Source: Burkholderia anthina
GTDB lineage: Bacteria; Pseudomonadota; Gammaproteobacteria; Burkholderiales; Burkholderiaceae
Reading direction: 5' to 3'
Length of the DNA stretch: 64,000 nucleotides
Assembly (NCBI RefSeq): GCF_902498995.1
Contig: NZ_CABVLY010000011.1
Coordinates: 141,081 to 205,080, forward strand
Of the stretch, positions 9,309 to 18,036 are shown one piece after another. Every line of letters starts with the position of its first letter. The stretch's first letter is position 1. The position numbers and the translations under genes were made by a program. The notes beneath the pieces are model-generated. The model was not told the DNA's origin. It worked only from the letters and a program-made list of their open reading frames with translations, and did not search any database.

Positions 9309-10004
9309 ATGACAAGATACAGATCGCTCCGTGATGCTGCACCGGAGATTCCGGCTGGCCATGAAATGGACGAGCTAATGAAGGCACGAATGTCCCTTGG
9401 TCACCCTATGAACGACACGCATCCACTTTCAGGACACGACTACGAACTGATCGGAAAGTTTGTTCAGACCTATTGCATCGCCGATCTCGAGGCGCGGCAC
9501 ATGATCAATTGTCTTACTCATATCAGGCTTGGAACGGCAACAACATTTGCATTGAAACTCAACGACAAGGATGCGCTAGCTCATCTTATTGCTTGCGCTG
9601 ATAGCTGTGTTTGGAATATTGATCTCGCTGAGGGGATCCGCAAAGCGGCTGAGATCTTCGAGCAGCATCGTCACATACGTCACATGTTCGCACACTGGGC
9701 AGGCCGCAGAATTCCTGGTCATAACTCCTTTATCTTTTTTACGGCTAGCTTTGGCATGCAAAAATTGCCTCAGGGAGCGGTCATGATTGAGGAGGAGGAG
9801 GATGCGAACGTTCGGTACGGGCTCGTGCCAATTTCTAAACTTCTCGAAGAGCAGAAGAAGCTTGAAGGACATGTACAGTACATAACGAACATAGGTCGCC
9901 AGCTAGAGGCAAAAACGATACAGATTGCGGAGCAGTTCGCGCAGGATGTCGCTGACGGCAAGCTTACTCCCAAGCCTTACATAGTCGCAGGCGGCGGCGC
10001 CTAA
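9309..10004 (+). CDS. Hypothetical protein with possible HEPN motif
   Basis: A 231-residue, mostly helical soluble protein. Around residues 121-130, RHIRHMFAHW contains R-x4-H (Arg124, His129), the signature seen in HEPN-domain ribonucleases, followed by a strand-rich segment and a C-terminal helical, charged region (about 165-215). TTGGAGG precedes the ATG by 5 bases. Base composition is AT-richer than the neighbourhood, like the preceding HhH-like gene, and the two may have arrived together. Assignment as a HEPN nuclease is inference from one short motif. Confidence 0.75.
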   Translation: MTRYRSLRDAAPEIPAGHEMDELMKARMSLGHPMNDTHPLSGHDYELIGKFVQTYCIADLEARHMINCLTHIRLGTATTFALKLNDKDALAHLIACADSCVWNIDLAEGIRKAAEIFEQHRHIRHMFAHWAGRRIPGHNSFIFFTASFGMQKLPQGAVMIEEEEDANVRYGLVPISKLLEEQKKLEGHVQYITNIGRQLEAKTIQIAEQFAQDVADGKLTPKPYIVAGGGA

Positions 10005-10131
10005 CATCTCAGTCCCCCCGGGCAAGCTAACGCGCGCCGGTTACTTCAACGGTTGAACGTCCGTTTTCCCGAGTCGCGAATTTCCGCTTTGGGTCGATAA
10101 GAGCCCCCCATCGCAATCCGCGAAAAACGCC

Positions 10132-10163
10132 AAAAATGACGCCGCCGCTCCCCGTGCGGCGGC
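10132..10163 (-). terminator. Intrinsic terminator of the ectoine catabolism operon
   Basis: An 8-bp perfect stem (GCCGCCGC paired with GCGGCGGC, 7-base loop) is followed on the minus strand by a TTTTT run. It lies about 30 bases past the doeD stop codon, the last gene of the minus-strand cluster. Confidence 0.7.
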
Positions 10164-10191
10164 ATCACCTCTCACATCAGCCCCCCACAAC

Positions 10192-11586
10192 TCACGCGAC
10201 GGTCGAAATATTCCGCTCCGCCACCTCGTCCACCGCAGCCTTCACGATACCGACTATTTCATCCGCCTCCTCCCGCGTCATCACGAGCGGCGGCGCAAAC
10301 CCGAGAATGTCGCCGTGCGGCATCGCCCGCGCGATCACGCCGCGCTGCAGCGCCGCGGCCGACACCTGCGCGCCGATTTTCAGCGCAGGATCGAACGGCG
10401 TGCGTGCGTCCTTGTCGGCCATGAACTCCAGCGCGGCCAGCATCCCGACGCTGCGCACCTCGCCGACGAGCGGATGCGCACCGAATGCGTCCCGCAGCTT
10501 CGCGCCGAAATACGCACCCACGTCCGCCGCATTGCCGACCAGGTTCTCGCGCTCGAGGATCGCGAGGTTCGCGAGCGCGGCGGCCGCGCACACCGGATGG
10601 CCCGAATAGGTCCAGCCGTGCCCCATCGGCCCGTGCTCCTGCGAACCGCGCGCGATCACGTCCCACACCTTCTCGCCGACGATCACGCCCGACAGCGGCG
10701 CATACGCGCTCGTCAGCCCCTTCGCGACCGTGATCAGATCGGGTTCGATCCCGAAGTGCTGCGCGCCCATCTTCGAGCCGAGACGTCCGAACCCGCACAC
10801 CACTTCATCCGAGATCAGCAGGATGTCGTGCTTGCGCAGCACGGCCTGCATCGCGGGCCAGTATCCGACCGGCGGCTCGATGATGCCGCCCGTGCCCATC
10901 ACGGGTTCCGCGATGAACGCCGCGATCGTGTCGGCGCCTTCACGCGCGATGAGTTTTTCGAGCTCGTCGACGCAGTACGCGACGAACTGCGTTTCGCTCA
11001 TGCCGGCCGGCGCCTTGCGATACCAGTGCGGACACACCGTATGCTTCACGCGGTCGATCGGCAGGTCGAAATGCTGATGAAAGCTCGGCAGGCCCGTGAG
11101 ACTGCCCGTCACGATGCCCGAGCCGTGATAGCCGCGCTCGCGCGAAATGATCTTCTTCTTGTTCGGGCGGCCAAGCACGTTGTTGTAGTACCAGACGATC
11201 TTGACCTGCGTTTCGTTCGCGTCGGAACCCGACATCCCGTAATAGACCTTCTTCATCCCGGCCGGCGCCCAGTCGATGATGCGCGACGACAGCTCGATGA
11301 TCGCGTCCGACGAGTGGCCGACATACGTGTGGTAATACGCGAGCTGCTTCGCCTGCGCGTACATCGCGTCGGCCACCTCGGTGCGGCCATAGCCGATGTT
11401 CACGCAGTAGAGGCCGGCGAACGCGTCGATATAGCGCTTGCCCTGGTGATCCTCGATGCGGATGCCTTCGGCGCCGCGCACGATCTTGCCCGGCAGCGCG
11501 CCGGTCTCGTGGTCGTACGCGTGCGTCGACGGGTGCATGAAGTGGGCGCGGTCCTCGCGCAGCAGTGCGTCGGTCGAGTGTTTCAT
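10192..11586 (-). CDS. doeD: Class III aminotransferase of ectoine catabolism (diaminobutyrate transaminase)
   Basis: A 464-residue PLP-dependent class III aminotransferase. GMSGSDANETQVK (cofactor phosphate region), ISDEVVCGFGRLG and TVAKGLTSAYAPLSG (the PLP lysine) are visible. In ectoine degradation this enzyme converts L-2,4-diaminobutyrate to aspartate semialdehyde. The start at 11586 has AAAGGAG upstream; longer in-frame extensions overlap doeC. It is the last gene of the cluster, 20 bp after doeC, and is followed by a terminator. On sequence alone it could be any omega-amino acid transaminase; the cluster context gives the specific role. Confidence 0.88.
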   Translation of the reverse strand: MKHSTDALLREDRAHFMHPSTHAYDHETGALPGKIVRGAEGIRIEDHQGKRYIDAFAGLYCVNIGYGRTEVADAMYAQAKQLAYYHTYVGHSSDAIIELSSRIIDWAPAGMKKVYYGMSGSDANETQVKIVWYYNNVLGRPNKKKIISRERGYHGSGIVTGSLTGLPSFHQHFDLPIDRVKHTVCPHWYRKAPAGMSETQFVAYCVDELEKLIAREGADTIAAFIAEPVMGTGGIIEPPVGYWPAMQAVLRKHDILLISDEVVCGFGRLGSKMGAQHFGIEPDLITVAKGLTSAYAPLSGVIVGEKVWDVIARGSQEHGPMGHGWTYSGHPVCAAAALANLAILERENLVGNAADVGAYFGAKLRDAFGAHPLVGEVRSVGMLAALEFMADKDARTPFDPALKIGAQVSAAALQRGVIARAMPHGDILGFAPPLVMTREEADEIVGIVKAAVDEVAERNISTVA

Positions 11587-11606
11587 GATGAGCTCCTTTG
11601 AATGAG

Positions 11607-13085
11607 TCAGGCCGTCGCCGCGACGGGCAGGCCGAGATTGCCGAGGCAGAAGTACTTGGTTTCGGTGAACGGCTCGAAGCCTTCGGCGCCGCCTTCGCGC
11701 CCGAGGCCCGACGCCTTCATCCCGCCGAACGGAATCGGCGCACCGGTGAATTTCACGCCGTTGACCGACACCATCGCGAAGTCGAGCCGCCGCACAAGCT
11801 GAAAGATCGTGTCGATGCGCGTCGCGCACACGTAGGCAGCCAGGCCGTACTCGGTGTCGTTGGCCTGTTCGACGACTTCGTCGAGCGTGTCGAACGCACA
11901 CACCGCCGAGATCGGCGCGAAGTTTTCCTCGTCGTACACGCGCATGCCGGGCGCGGCATCCGCGATCACGGTCGGTTCGTAGAACCAGCCGCCGAGTGCG
12001 TGCGGCCGGCCGCCGGCCACGATGCGTGCGCCGCGCGCGCGCGCGTCGTCGACGCGCGCCGCCGTCGCATCGAACGCCGCCTGATGCATCAGCGGGCCGA
12101 CGTCGACACCCGGCTCGAACGCGGGGCCCGTCTTCAGTTCGCGCACCGCGTTCGCATAGCGGCCGACGAATGCGTCATAGAGCGGGCGCGCGACGAAGAT
12201 CCGGTTCGCCGCGCAGCAGTCCTGCCCGGAGGTCTGGAACTTCGCGCCGACGGCGATCCGCACCGCGTGGTCGAGCTCCGCGTCCTCGGTCACGATGAAC
12301 GGCGCGTTGCCGCCCAGTTCGAGCGCGACCTTGCGAATGCCGGCCTTCGCGGCGGTTTCGGTGACCAACCGCCCGACGCGCGTCGACCCGGTGAAGCTCA
12401 CCGCGCGCACGCGCGCATCGCCGACCAGCGTTTCCATCGCCATCTGCGGTTCGCCGAGCACGACGTTGAACACGCCGGCCGGGAAGCCGGCCTCGTCGGC
12501 GAGCTGCGCGAGCGCGAGCGCCGAGAACGGGGTCTCGTGCGCGGGCTTCACCACCACCGCGCAGCCGGCCGCGATCGCGGCGGCGGCCTTGCGCGTGATC
12601 ATCGCGGCCGGGAAATTCCACGGCGTGATCAAGGCCGCGACGCCGACCGGTTCCATCACCGTGCCCAGATGCGCGCCGTCGATATGCGTCGGGATCGTGC
12701 GGCCCGCGACACGTTTCGCCTCGTTCGCGAACCATTCGACGAAGCTCGCCGCATAGCGGATCTCGCCGCGCGATTCGGCGAGCGGCTTGCCCTGCTCGAG
12801 CGACAGCAACGCGGCCAGATCGTCGAGATGGCGCAGGATCAGCGCATGCCAGCGCAGCAACGCGGCGCTGCGGACAGCTTGCGGCGTCCAGCGCCATGTA
12901 TCGAACGCGCGCTGCGCGGCGTCGACGGCCGCGACGATCTGCGCGCGCTCGAGCATCGGCACGTGGCCGATCACGGCCTGGTCGGCGGGGTTCACGACGG
13001 CGACCGTCGCGGCACTGTCGCTGTGAATCCAGCGACCGTCGACATAGCAGGTCGACTTGAACAGAACGGGGTGTCCGGGCAGCAT
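11607..13085 (-). CDS. doeC: NAD(P)-dependent aldehyde dehydrogenase, aspartate/succinate-semialdehyde type
   Basis: A 492-residue aldehyde dehydrogenase. FTGSTRVGRLV (cofactor loop), LELGGNAPFIV with the catalytic Glu, and GQDCCAANRIFV with the catalytic Cys are all present. The C-terminal GAPIPFGGMKASGLGREGG is typical of GabD-like semialdehyde dehydrogenases. In this cluster (Ssd/DoeC) it would oxidise aspartate semialdehyde from DoeD to aspartate, the last step of ectoine use. The start at 13085 gives the family N-terminus; an upstream ATG adds 12 residues. A 120-bp gap separates it from doeX and may hold its own promoter. Confidence 0.88.
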   Translation of the reverse strand: MLPGHPVLFKSTCYVDGRWIHSDSAATVAVVNPADQAVIGHVPMLERAQIVAAVDAAQRAFDTWRWTPQAVRSAALLRWHALILRHLDDLAALLSLEQGKPLAESRGEIRYAASFVEWFANEAKRVAGRTIPTHIDGAHLGTVMEPVGVAALITPWNFPAAMITRKAAAAIAAGCAVVVKPAHETPFSALALAQLADEAGFPAGVFNVVLGEPQMAMETLVGDARVRAVSFTGSTRVGRLVTETAAKAGIRKVALELGGNAPFIVTEDAELDHAVRIAVGAKFQTSGQDCCAANRIFVARPLYDAFVGRYANAVRELKTGPAFEPGVDVGPLMHQAAFDATAARVDDARARGARIVAGGRPHALGGWFYEPTVIADAAPGMRVYDEENFAPISAVCAFDTLDEVVEQANDTEYGLAAYVCATRIDTIFQLVRRLDFAMVSVNGVKFTGAPIPFGGMKASGLGREGGAEGFEPFTETKYFCLGNLGLPVAATA

Positions 13086-13208
13086 GCTGCGTCTCCTCGT
13101 TTGGGTGGGCACGAACTTCATTCTGGCGTGCCGGCGCGCGCGGAAATTTCGGTTTCGGCGCCCGCTTCTTGCGGTTTTTTCCGTATTGCCGCGCGTTCGC
13201 GCGAAGTT

Positions 13209-13679
13209 TCAGTGCCAGTCCGGCGCGCCGCCGGATTCGCACTTCACGACCTTCGTCACGATGTACGTGAAGTAGCGCTCGATGCCGAGGTCGTCCATCA
13301 GCAACGCGTCGATGAAACGCTGGTAGTGATCGATGTCGCGTGCAACCACATGCAGCACGTAGTCGACGCCACCGCCCGTCGCGAAGCACTGCGCGACTTC
13401 GGGCGCTGCGGTAATGCGCGTCTCGAAGCGCCGCATGTCGGGCGCGGTATGGCGCGACAGCGTCACCTCGACGACGATGCGGCTGCCCGAGAACGCGCCG
13501 ATCCAGTCGACGTCCGCGCGATAGCCGCGGATCACGCCGCTTTCCTCGAGCTTGCGCACGCGCTCCCACGCCGGCGAGATCGACAGGTTCACGGCCTCCG
13601 CGAGCTTCGACTTCGTGATGCGTCCGTCGCGCTCGAGGATGCGCAGGATCGCCAGGTCGTATCGGTCGAGCTTGATCAC
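13209..13679 (-). CDS. doeX: Lrp/AsnC-family regulator of ectoine catabolism
   Basis: A 156-residue protein with an N-terminal HTH (LDRYDLAILRILERDGRITKSK, then a second helix pair) and a C-terminal RAM-type ligand domain (from about residue 65). GTG at 13679 is chosen because the typical Lrp N-terminus begins there, 13 bases after the doeB stop. Ectoine clusters of other Proteobacteria carry an asnC/doeX gene between the deacetylase and the dehydrogenase, exactly as here. It probably senses an intermediate such as diaminobutyrate and adjusts expression with EnuR. Confidence 0.88.
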   Translation of the reverse strand: MIKLDRYDLAILRILERDGRITKSKLAEAVNLSISPAWERVRKLEESGVIRGYRADVDWIGAFSGSRIVVEVTLSRHTAPDMRRFETRITAAPEVAQCFATGGGVDYVLHVVARDIDHYQRFIDALLMDDLGIERYFTYIVTKVVKCESGGAPDWH

Positions 13680-13692
13680 GTCGTGCGCGCCC

Positions 13693-14730
13693 CTATGCGG
13701 CCACCGGGATGTTGCGCTCGACGATGTCGGCCACCACAGCGATCGTGTCGCCGGCCTGCACGATGCCCGGGAAGTGCCGCGCGGCAAGCAGCCCGCTCCG
13801 CCGTGCGACGTATTCGACCGGTGCGACGCCCGTGCGGTCGATGTCGTGCACGCGCGCGAGCACGTCGCCGGCCGCGACCTCGCTGCCGAGATCGCGGCAC
13901 ATCTCGAGCAGCCCGCCATGCTCGCTGGTCGTGAAGCACGAGCCGTCCGGCATGTCGAGCAGCGTCGTCGTGCGTTGCACGGTGCGTGTGGCGCCGCGCG
14001 CGCCGTCATCCTTCGCGATCACGCCCGCATGCGCGAGAAAACCGCGCACGCCGCGCTCGGCGACGGCGACGCTCTCGGCCGTCGACGAGCCGCCGCCGCC
14101 CAGTTCGGTCGACACGAACACCTTGCCAGCCGCCTCCGCCGCGCTGTCGTAGAGCCCCACGCTGTCGAGCTCCAGCATGCGCATCGAATACGGAGCGCCG
14201 AACGCGCGCATCGCGCGCTCGCAGCGTGCTTGCTGGTCGCCGTCCTCCAGCACGTGGATCGCCGCGAACGGCACGAAGTCGAGTGTGCGGCCGCCCGCAT
14301 GAATGTCGAGCACGTGCGTCGCGAGCGGCAGCAGGTGGCGCTGGAAGTAATCGGCGATCTTCTCGGTGACGGTGCCGTCCGGCCGGCCCGGAAAGCTGCG
14401 GTTCAGGTTGCCCGCATCGATCGGTGACGTGCGGCGCGCAGCCCGGAACGCCGGATAGTTCATGAACGGCACGACGATCACGCGGCCGTTCACGTCGGCC
14501 GCCTTCAGCGACCCGGCGAGCTTCGACAGCGCGACCGGGCCTTCGTATTCGTCGCCGTGATTGCCGCCGGTCAGCAACACCGTCGGCCCGTCGCCGCGCT
14601 TCACGACGGTTACCGGAATCATGATCGCGCCCCACGCGGAATCGTCGCGCGAGCAAGGCAGCTTCAGGAAGCCATGCTGTTCGCCGTCCGCGTCGAAATC
14701 GACGGTCGGCGTGATCGGAGAAGTACGCAT
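13693..14730 (-). CDS. doeB: N-alpha-acetyl-L-2,4-diaminobutyrate deacetylase (EutE/DoeB)
   Basis: A 345-residue zinc hydrolase of the succinylglutamate desuccinylase/aspartoacylase family. GGNHGDEYEGP supplies a His and a Glu ligand and DIHAGGRTLDF the second His; an arginine motif (NLNRSFPG) binds the substrate carboxylate. It removes acetate from N-alpha-acetyl-diaminobutyrate, the product of ectoine ring opening. It starts 4 bases after the ectoine hydrolase stop, so translation is coupled. The family alone is ambiguous, but the pairing with the M24-type hydrolase next door is diagnostic for ectoine degradation. Confidence 0.9.
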   Translation of the reverse strand: MRTSPITPTVDFDADGEQHGFLKLPCSRDDSAWGAIMIPVTVVKRGDGPTVLLTGGNHGDEYEGPVALSKLAGSLKAADVNGRVIVVPFMNYPAFRAARRTSPIDAGNLNRSFPGRPDGTVTEKIADYFQRHLLPLATHVLDIHAGGRTLDFVPFAAIHVLEDGDQQARCERAMRAFGAPYSMRMLELDSVGLYDSAAEAAGKVFVSTELGGGGSSTAESVAVAERGVRGFLAHAGVIAKDDGARGATRTVQRTTTLLDMPDGSCFTTSEHGGLLEMCRDLGSEVAAGDVLARVHDIDRTGVAPVEYVARRSGLLAARHFPGIVQAGDTIAVVADIVERNIPVAA

Positions 14731-14734
14731 CGTC

Positions 14735-15943
14735 CTACTCCTTCACGAACAGCTTGCGCGGCGTGTTGCAGAAGGTCTCGACGCCGGTATCGGTGATCAG
14801 GATGCTCTCCGTGATCTCCAGCCCCCAGTCGTCGAGCCACAGCCCCGGCATGAAATGGAACGTCATGCCGGGTTCGAGCACCGTGCGGTCGCCCGGACGC
14901 AGGCTCATCGTGCGCTCGCCCCAGTCCGGCGGATAGCTCGCGCCGATCGGGTAGCCGCAGCGGCTGTCCTTCTCGATGCCCGCGCGGCGCAGGACCGCGA
15001 AGAACGCGTTCGCGATGTCCTCGCACACGTTGCCGGGCTTCGCGGCCGCGAGCCCCGCCTCGATTCCTTCGATCACCGCGCGCTCGCCTTCGATGAAGTG
15101 CGCGGGCGGCTTACCGAGATAGACGGTGCGCGACAGCGGGCAGTGATAGCGGCGGTAGCAGCCCGCAATCTCGAAGAACGTGCCCGCGCCGCGCGCGAAC
15201 ACCGTGTCGTCCCAGGTCAGGTGCGGCGCGGCCGCGTCGGCACCGGTCGGCAGCAGCGGCACGATCGCCGGATAGTCGCCGCCGAAGCCGTCCGTGCCGC
15301 CGATCCCGGTCGCATAGATCTGCGCGACCAGATCGCTCTTCTTCATGCCCGGCTCGATCGTGTCGACGATGTGCGCATGCATCCGCTCGACGATGCGGGC
15401 GGCCACGCGCATGTACTCGATCTCGCGCGGCGACTTCACCGCGCGCTGCCAGTTGACGAGCGCCGTCGCATCGACCCAGCGCGCGGCCGGCAGATGCCGC
15501 TGCAGCGACGCGTAGGCCGCCGCGCTGAAGTAATAGTTGTCGAGCTCGACCCCGATGCGCAGCGCGCCCCAGCCGCGCGCCGCGATCACTTCGGTCGACA
15601 GGTAGTCCATCGGGTGACGGGCCGTCGACTGCACGTAGTGGTCGGGATAGCCGACGATGCTCTCGTGCGCCATGAACGCGGTGCGCTTCGCGCCGTTCGC
15701 GTCCTGGCCGCGGCCGTACCAGACGGGCTCGCCGTCCATCGGCAGCAGCACGCACTGGTGCACGTAGAACGACCAGCCGTCATAGCCGGTGAGCCAGGCC
15801 ATGTTGGTCGGGTCGGTGACGATCAGCAGATCGATGCCGGCCCGCTGCATCGCCGTGCGCGTCTTCGCGATGCGCGCAGCGTATTCGCTGCGATCGAACG
15901 CGAGGCGCGGCACGGCTTCGTAGGTTTCGATGACTGCGGACAT
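14735..15943 (-). CDS. doeA: Ectoine hydrolase (EutD/DoeA), M24 peptidase fold
   Basis: A 402-residue protein of the M24 creatinase/prolidase fold: an N-terminal domain to about residue 165, then the pita-bread domain. Stretches such as GGTDGFGGDYPAIVPL, FFEIAGCYRRYHCPLSRT and LEPGMTFHFMPGLW are typical of ectoine hydrolase and are not a classical metal-site prolidase pattern. It opens the ectoine ring to N-acetyl-diaminobutyrate in the cytoplasm. The start at 15943 has GAGAGGAG upstream. It lies between eutC and doeB, the order seen in known ectoine clusters. Confidence 0.9.
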   Translation of the reverse strand: MSAVIETYEAVPRLAFDRSEYAARIAKTRTAMQRAGIDLLIVTDPTNMAWLTGYDGWSFYVHQCVLLPMDGEPVWYGRGQDANGAKRTAFMAHESIVGYPDHYVQSTARHPMDYLSTEVIAARGWGALRIGVELDNYYFSAAAYASLQRHLPAARWVDATALVNWQRAVKSPREIEYMRVAARIVERMHAHIVDTIEPGMKKSDLVAQIYATGIGGTDGFGGDYPAIVPLLPTGADAAAPHLTWDDTVFARGAGTFFEIAGCYRRYHCPLSRTVYLGKPPAHFIEGERAVIEGIEAGLAAAKPGNVCEDIANAFFAVLRRAGIEKDSRCGYPIGASYPPDWGERTMSLRPGDRTVLEPGMTFHFMPGLWLDDWGLEITESILITDTGVETFCNTPRKLFVKE

Positions 15944-15953
15944 CTGTCTCCTC

Positions 15954-16958
15954 TCAAGTCGTGAGGTCGTTGTGGAAAATCGTGCCCGCCCCTGCCGCGC
16001 GCGCGCGCTGCAGCGCGAGCACGGCAATGGCGGTGTCCTGCGCGCCGGTTCCGGTCAGGTCGCAGATCGTGATGTCGTCGCGCTGCGTGCGGCCGTCGCG
16101 ATGGCCGGCGATCACTTCGCCGAGTTCGGGGAAAACGGCATCGGCCGCGACCGCGCCGGCCGCGATCGCATGCGCGAGTTCGCCCGCCACGCGGGTCTGT
16201 TGCAGCCGGTCGCAGAAATAACGCGCGGCGCCGAACACCGACGGCGCGAGTTCGGTCTTGTAGTCGGCATCGGAGCCCATCGCCGTCACGTGCAGCCCGG
16301 GATGCAGATCCTCCGCGTGCACGAGCGGCGCGCGGCTGGGGGTCGTCGTCACCGCGATATCGGCGTCGGCCAATGCCGCATGCACCGATCGCGCGACCGC
16401 GGCGTCGATGCCGTGTGCCGCGCGCACGTCGGCCGCGAACCGCGCGGCGCGCACGGTGTCGCGTGCCCAGACCGTCACGTGCGTGATCGCTCGCACGAGC
16501 GTCAGCGCATCGAGCTGCAGCCGCGCCTGTTCGCCCGCGCCGACGATCGCCACGCGATGCGCGTCGGCACGCGCGAGCCGGCGCGCCGCCACCGCGCCGG
16601 CCGCCGCGGTGCGCACGGCCGTCAGGTAGCCGTTGTCGAGCAGCACGGCCTCGGTCAGCCCGGTGCGGGCGGACAGCACGAGCATCAACCCGTTCAGGCT
16701 CGGCAGGCCGAGCGACGGATTGTCGAAAAAGCCGGGGCTGACCTTGATCGCGAAGCTGTCGAAGCGCGGCAGGTATGCGGTCTTCACGTCGACTTCGCCG
16801 TGACGCGCCGGCAGCGCGAGATTGAGGATCGGCGGCATCGCGACCGCATCGGTCGCAAGCGACGCGAACGCGGCCTCGACCTGGTCGATCGCGGCGATAT
16901 CGAGCGGGACCAGCGCGCGCAATTGCGCCTGTCCGAGCAGCGTGACGGGATGGGTCAT
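15954..16958 (-). CDS. eutC: Ornithine cyclodeaminase-like protein of ectoine utilisation
   Basis: A 334-residue protein of the ornithine cyclodeaminase/mu-crystallin family. VAIVGAGEQARLQLDAL is the NAD-binding loop and VTTTPSRAPLV follows in the Rossmann domain; substrate-site residues lie in the N-terminal half (around KVSPGFFDNP). In ectoine clusters EutC works with EutB and EutA in converting 5-hydroxyectoine to ectoine. It starts 1 base after the eutB stop, so it is clearly co-translated. Confidence 0.88.
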   Translation of the reverse strand: MTHPVTLLGQAQLRALVPLDIAAIDQVEAAFASLATDAVAMPPILNLALPARHGEVDVKTAYLPRFDSFAIKVSPGFFDNPSLGLPSLNGLMLVLSARTGLTEAVLLDNGYLTAVRTAAAGAVAARRLARADAHRVAIVGAGEQARLQLDALTLVRAITHVTVWARDTVRAARFAADVRAAHGIDAAVARSVHAALADADIAVTTTPSRAPLVHAEDLHPGLHVTAMGSDADYKTELAPSVFGAARYFCDRLQQTRVAGELAHAIAAGAVAADAVFPELGEVIAGHRDGRTQRDDITICDLTGTGAQDTAIAVLALQRARAAGAGTIFHNDLTT

Positions 16959-16959
16959 A

Positions 16960-17931
16960 TCAGTTCTCCGAAACGATCCGGCGATGCACGTCCATGTCGA
17001 TGTTCGCGCCGCTCACCACCACCACGATCGGGCCGGCCGGATCGCGACGCGCGATCCGCTCGTCGAGCAGCGCGGCGATGCCGACCCCACCCGCGCCTTC
17101 GACGACGATGCGCTCTTCGCGATACGCGTGTGCGATGCCGCGCGCGATCGCCGGCTCGTCGAGCAGCACGACGTCGTCGGCCAGCGCGCGCGTCATGTCG
17201 AACGTGTAACGGTTGTCGAGGCCGATGCCGCCGCCGAGCGAATCGGCGAGGGTCGGCTGCTCGTCGACGTCGACCGGTCGCCCGGCCGCGAGGCTCGCGT
17301 GCATCGCGGCGCCGCGCGTCATCGACACGCCGACCACCTCGATCGCGGGCCGGATCGCCTTCGCGGCGAACGCGACGCCGCTGAAGAGTCCGCCACCCGA
17401 CAGCGGCACGACGAGCGTGCCCGCATCGGGCAACGCCTCGAGCATCTCGATGCCGATCGTCGCCTGCCCCGCGATGATGCGGGGATCGTCGAACGGCGGC
17501 ACGTAGGCGTAGCCTTCGTCGCGCACGAGACGCCGCGCCTCGGCCTGCGCGTCGTCCTGGCTGTTGCCGGCGATCACGACCCGCGCGCCGAGCGCGGCCA
17601 CCGCGTCGACCTTGTTCGCCGGCACGAGCGACGACATGCAGACGGCGGCCTCGATGCCGAACGCGCGCGCCGCATGCGCCACCGCGCGGCCGTGATTGCC
17701 GGTCGACGCGGTGACGACGCGCGTCACCCGCTGCTCCGCGAGTTCGGCAAGCGCGTTGGTCGCGCCGCGCAGCTTGAAACTGCCCGTCGGCTGCAGCGTT
17801 TCGAGTTTCAGATGAACCGGCGCGCCGACCCGCGCGGACAGCGCGGCGGACGCGACGAGCGGCGTGACACGCGCATGCCCGGCGATGCGTCGGCGCGCGC
17901 GGTAGACGTCGGACAGCGACAGGAAGGACAT
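16960..17931 (-). CDS. eutB: Threonine dehydratase-like hydroxyectoine utilisation protein
   Basis: A 323-residue PLP enzyme of the serine/threonine dehydratase fold. TGSFKLRGA carries the PLP lysine, TASTGNHGRAVAHAA binds the cofactor or substrate, and the glycine loop PLSGGGLFSGVA binds the phosphate. It is normal length for the catabolic type and has no ACT domain. In ectoine clusters it acts with EutC on 5-hydroxyectoine. In known clusters eutA precedes it; here only a 105-bp spacer separates it from enuR, so eutA is missing at this place. Confidence 0.88.
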   Translation of the reverse strand: MSFLSLSDVYRARRRIAGHARVTPLVASAALSARVGAPVHLKLETLQPTGSFKLRGATNALAELAEQRVTRVVTASTGNHGRAVAHAARAFGIEAAVCMSSLVPANKVDAVAALGARVVIAGNSQDDAQAEARRLVRDEGYAYVPPFDDPRIIAGQATIGIEMLEALPDAGTLVVPLSGGGLFSGVAFAAKAIRPAIEVVGVSMTRGAAMHASLAAGRPVDVDEQPTLADSLGGGIGLDNRYTFDMTRALADDVVLLDEPAIARGIAHAYREERIVVEGAGGVGIAALLDERIARRDPAGPIVVVVSGANIDMDVHRRIVSEN

Positions 17932-18036
17932 GGAACGCGCGCCTCATTGATGTGGTGCGATCCAGTCTAATGTTCCAAATTGCGCTTTCGAATGTCCTGA
18001 TACATTGTGCGTCGCCGCCGCGACGCCGGCTTCGTT

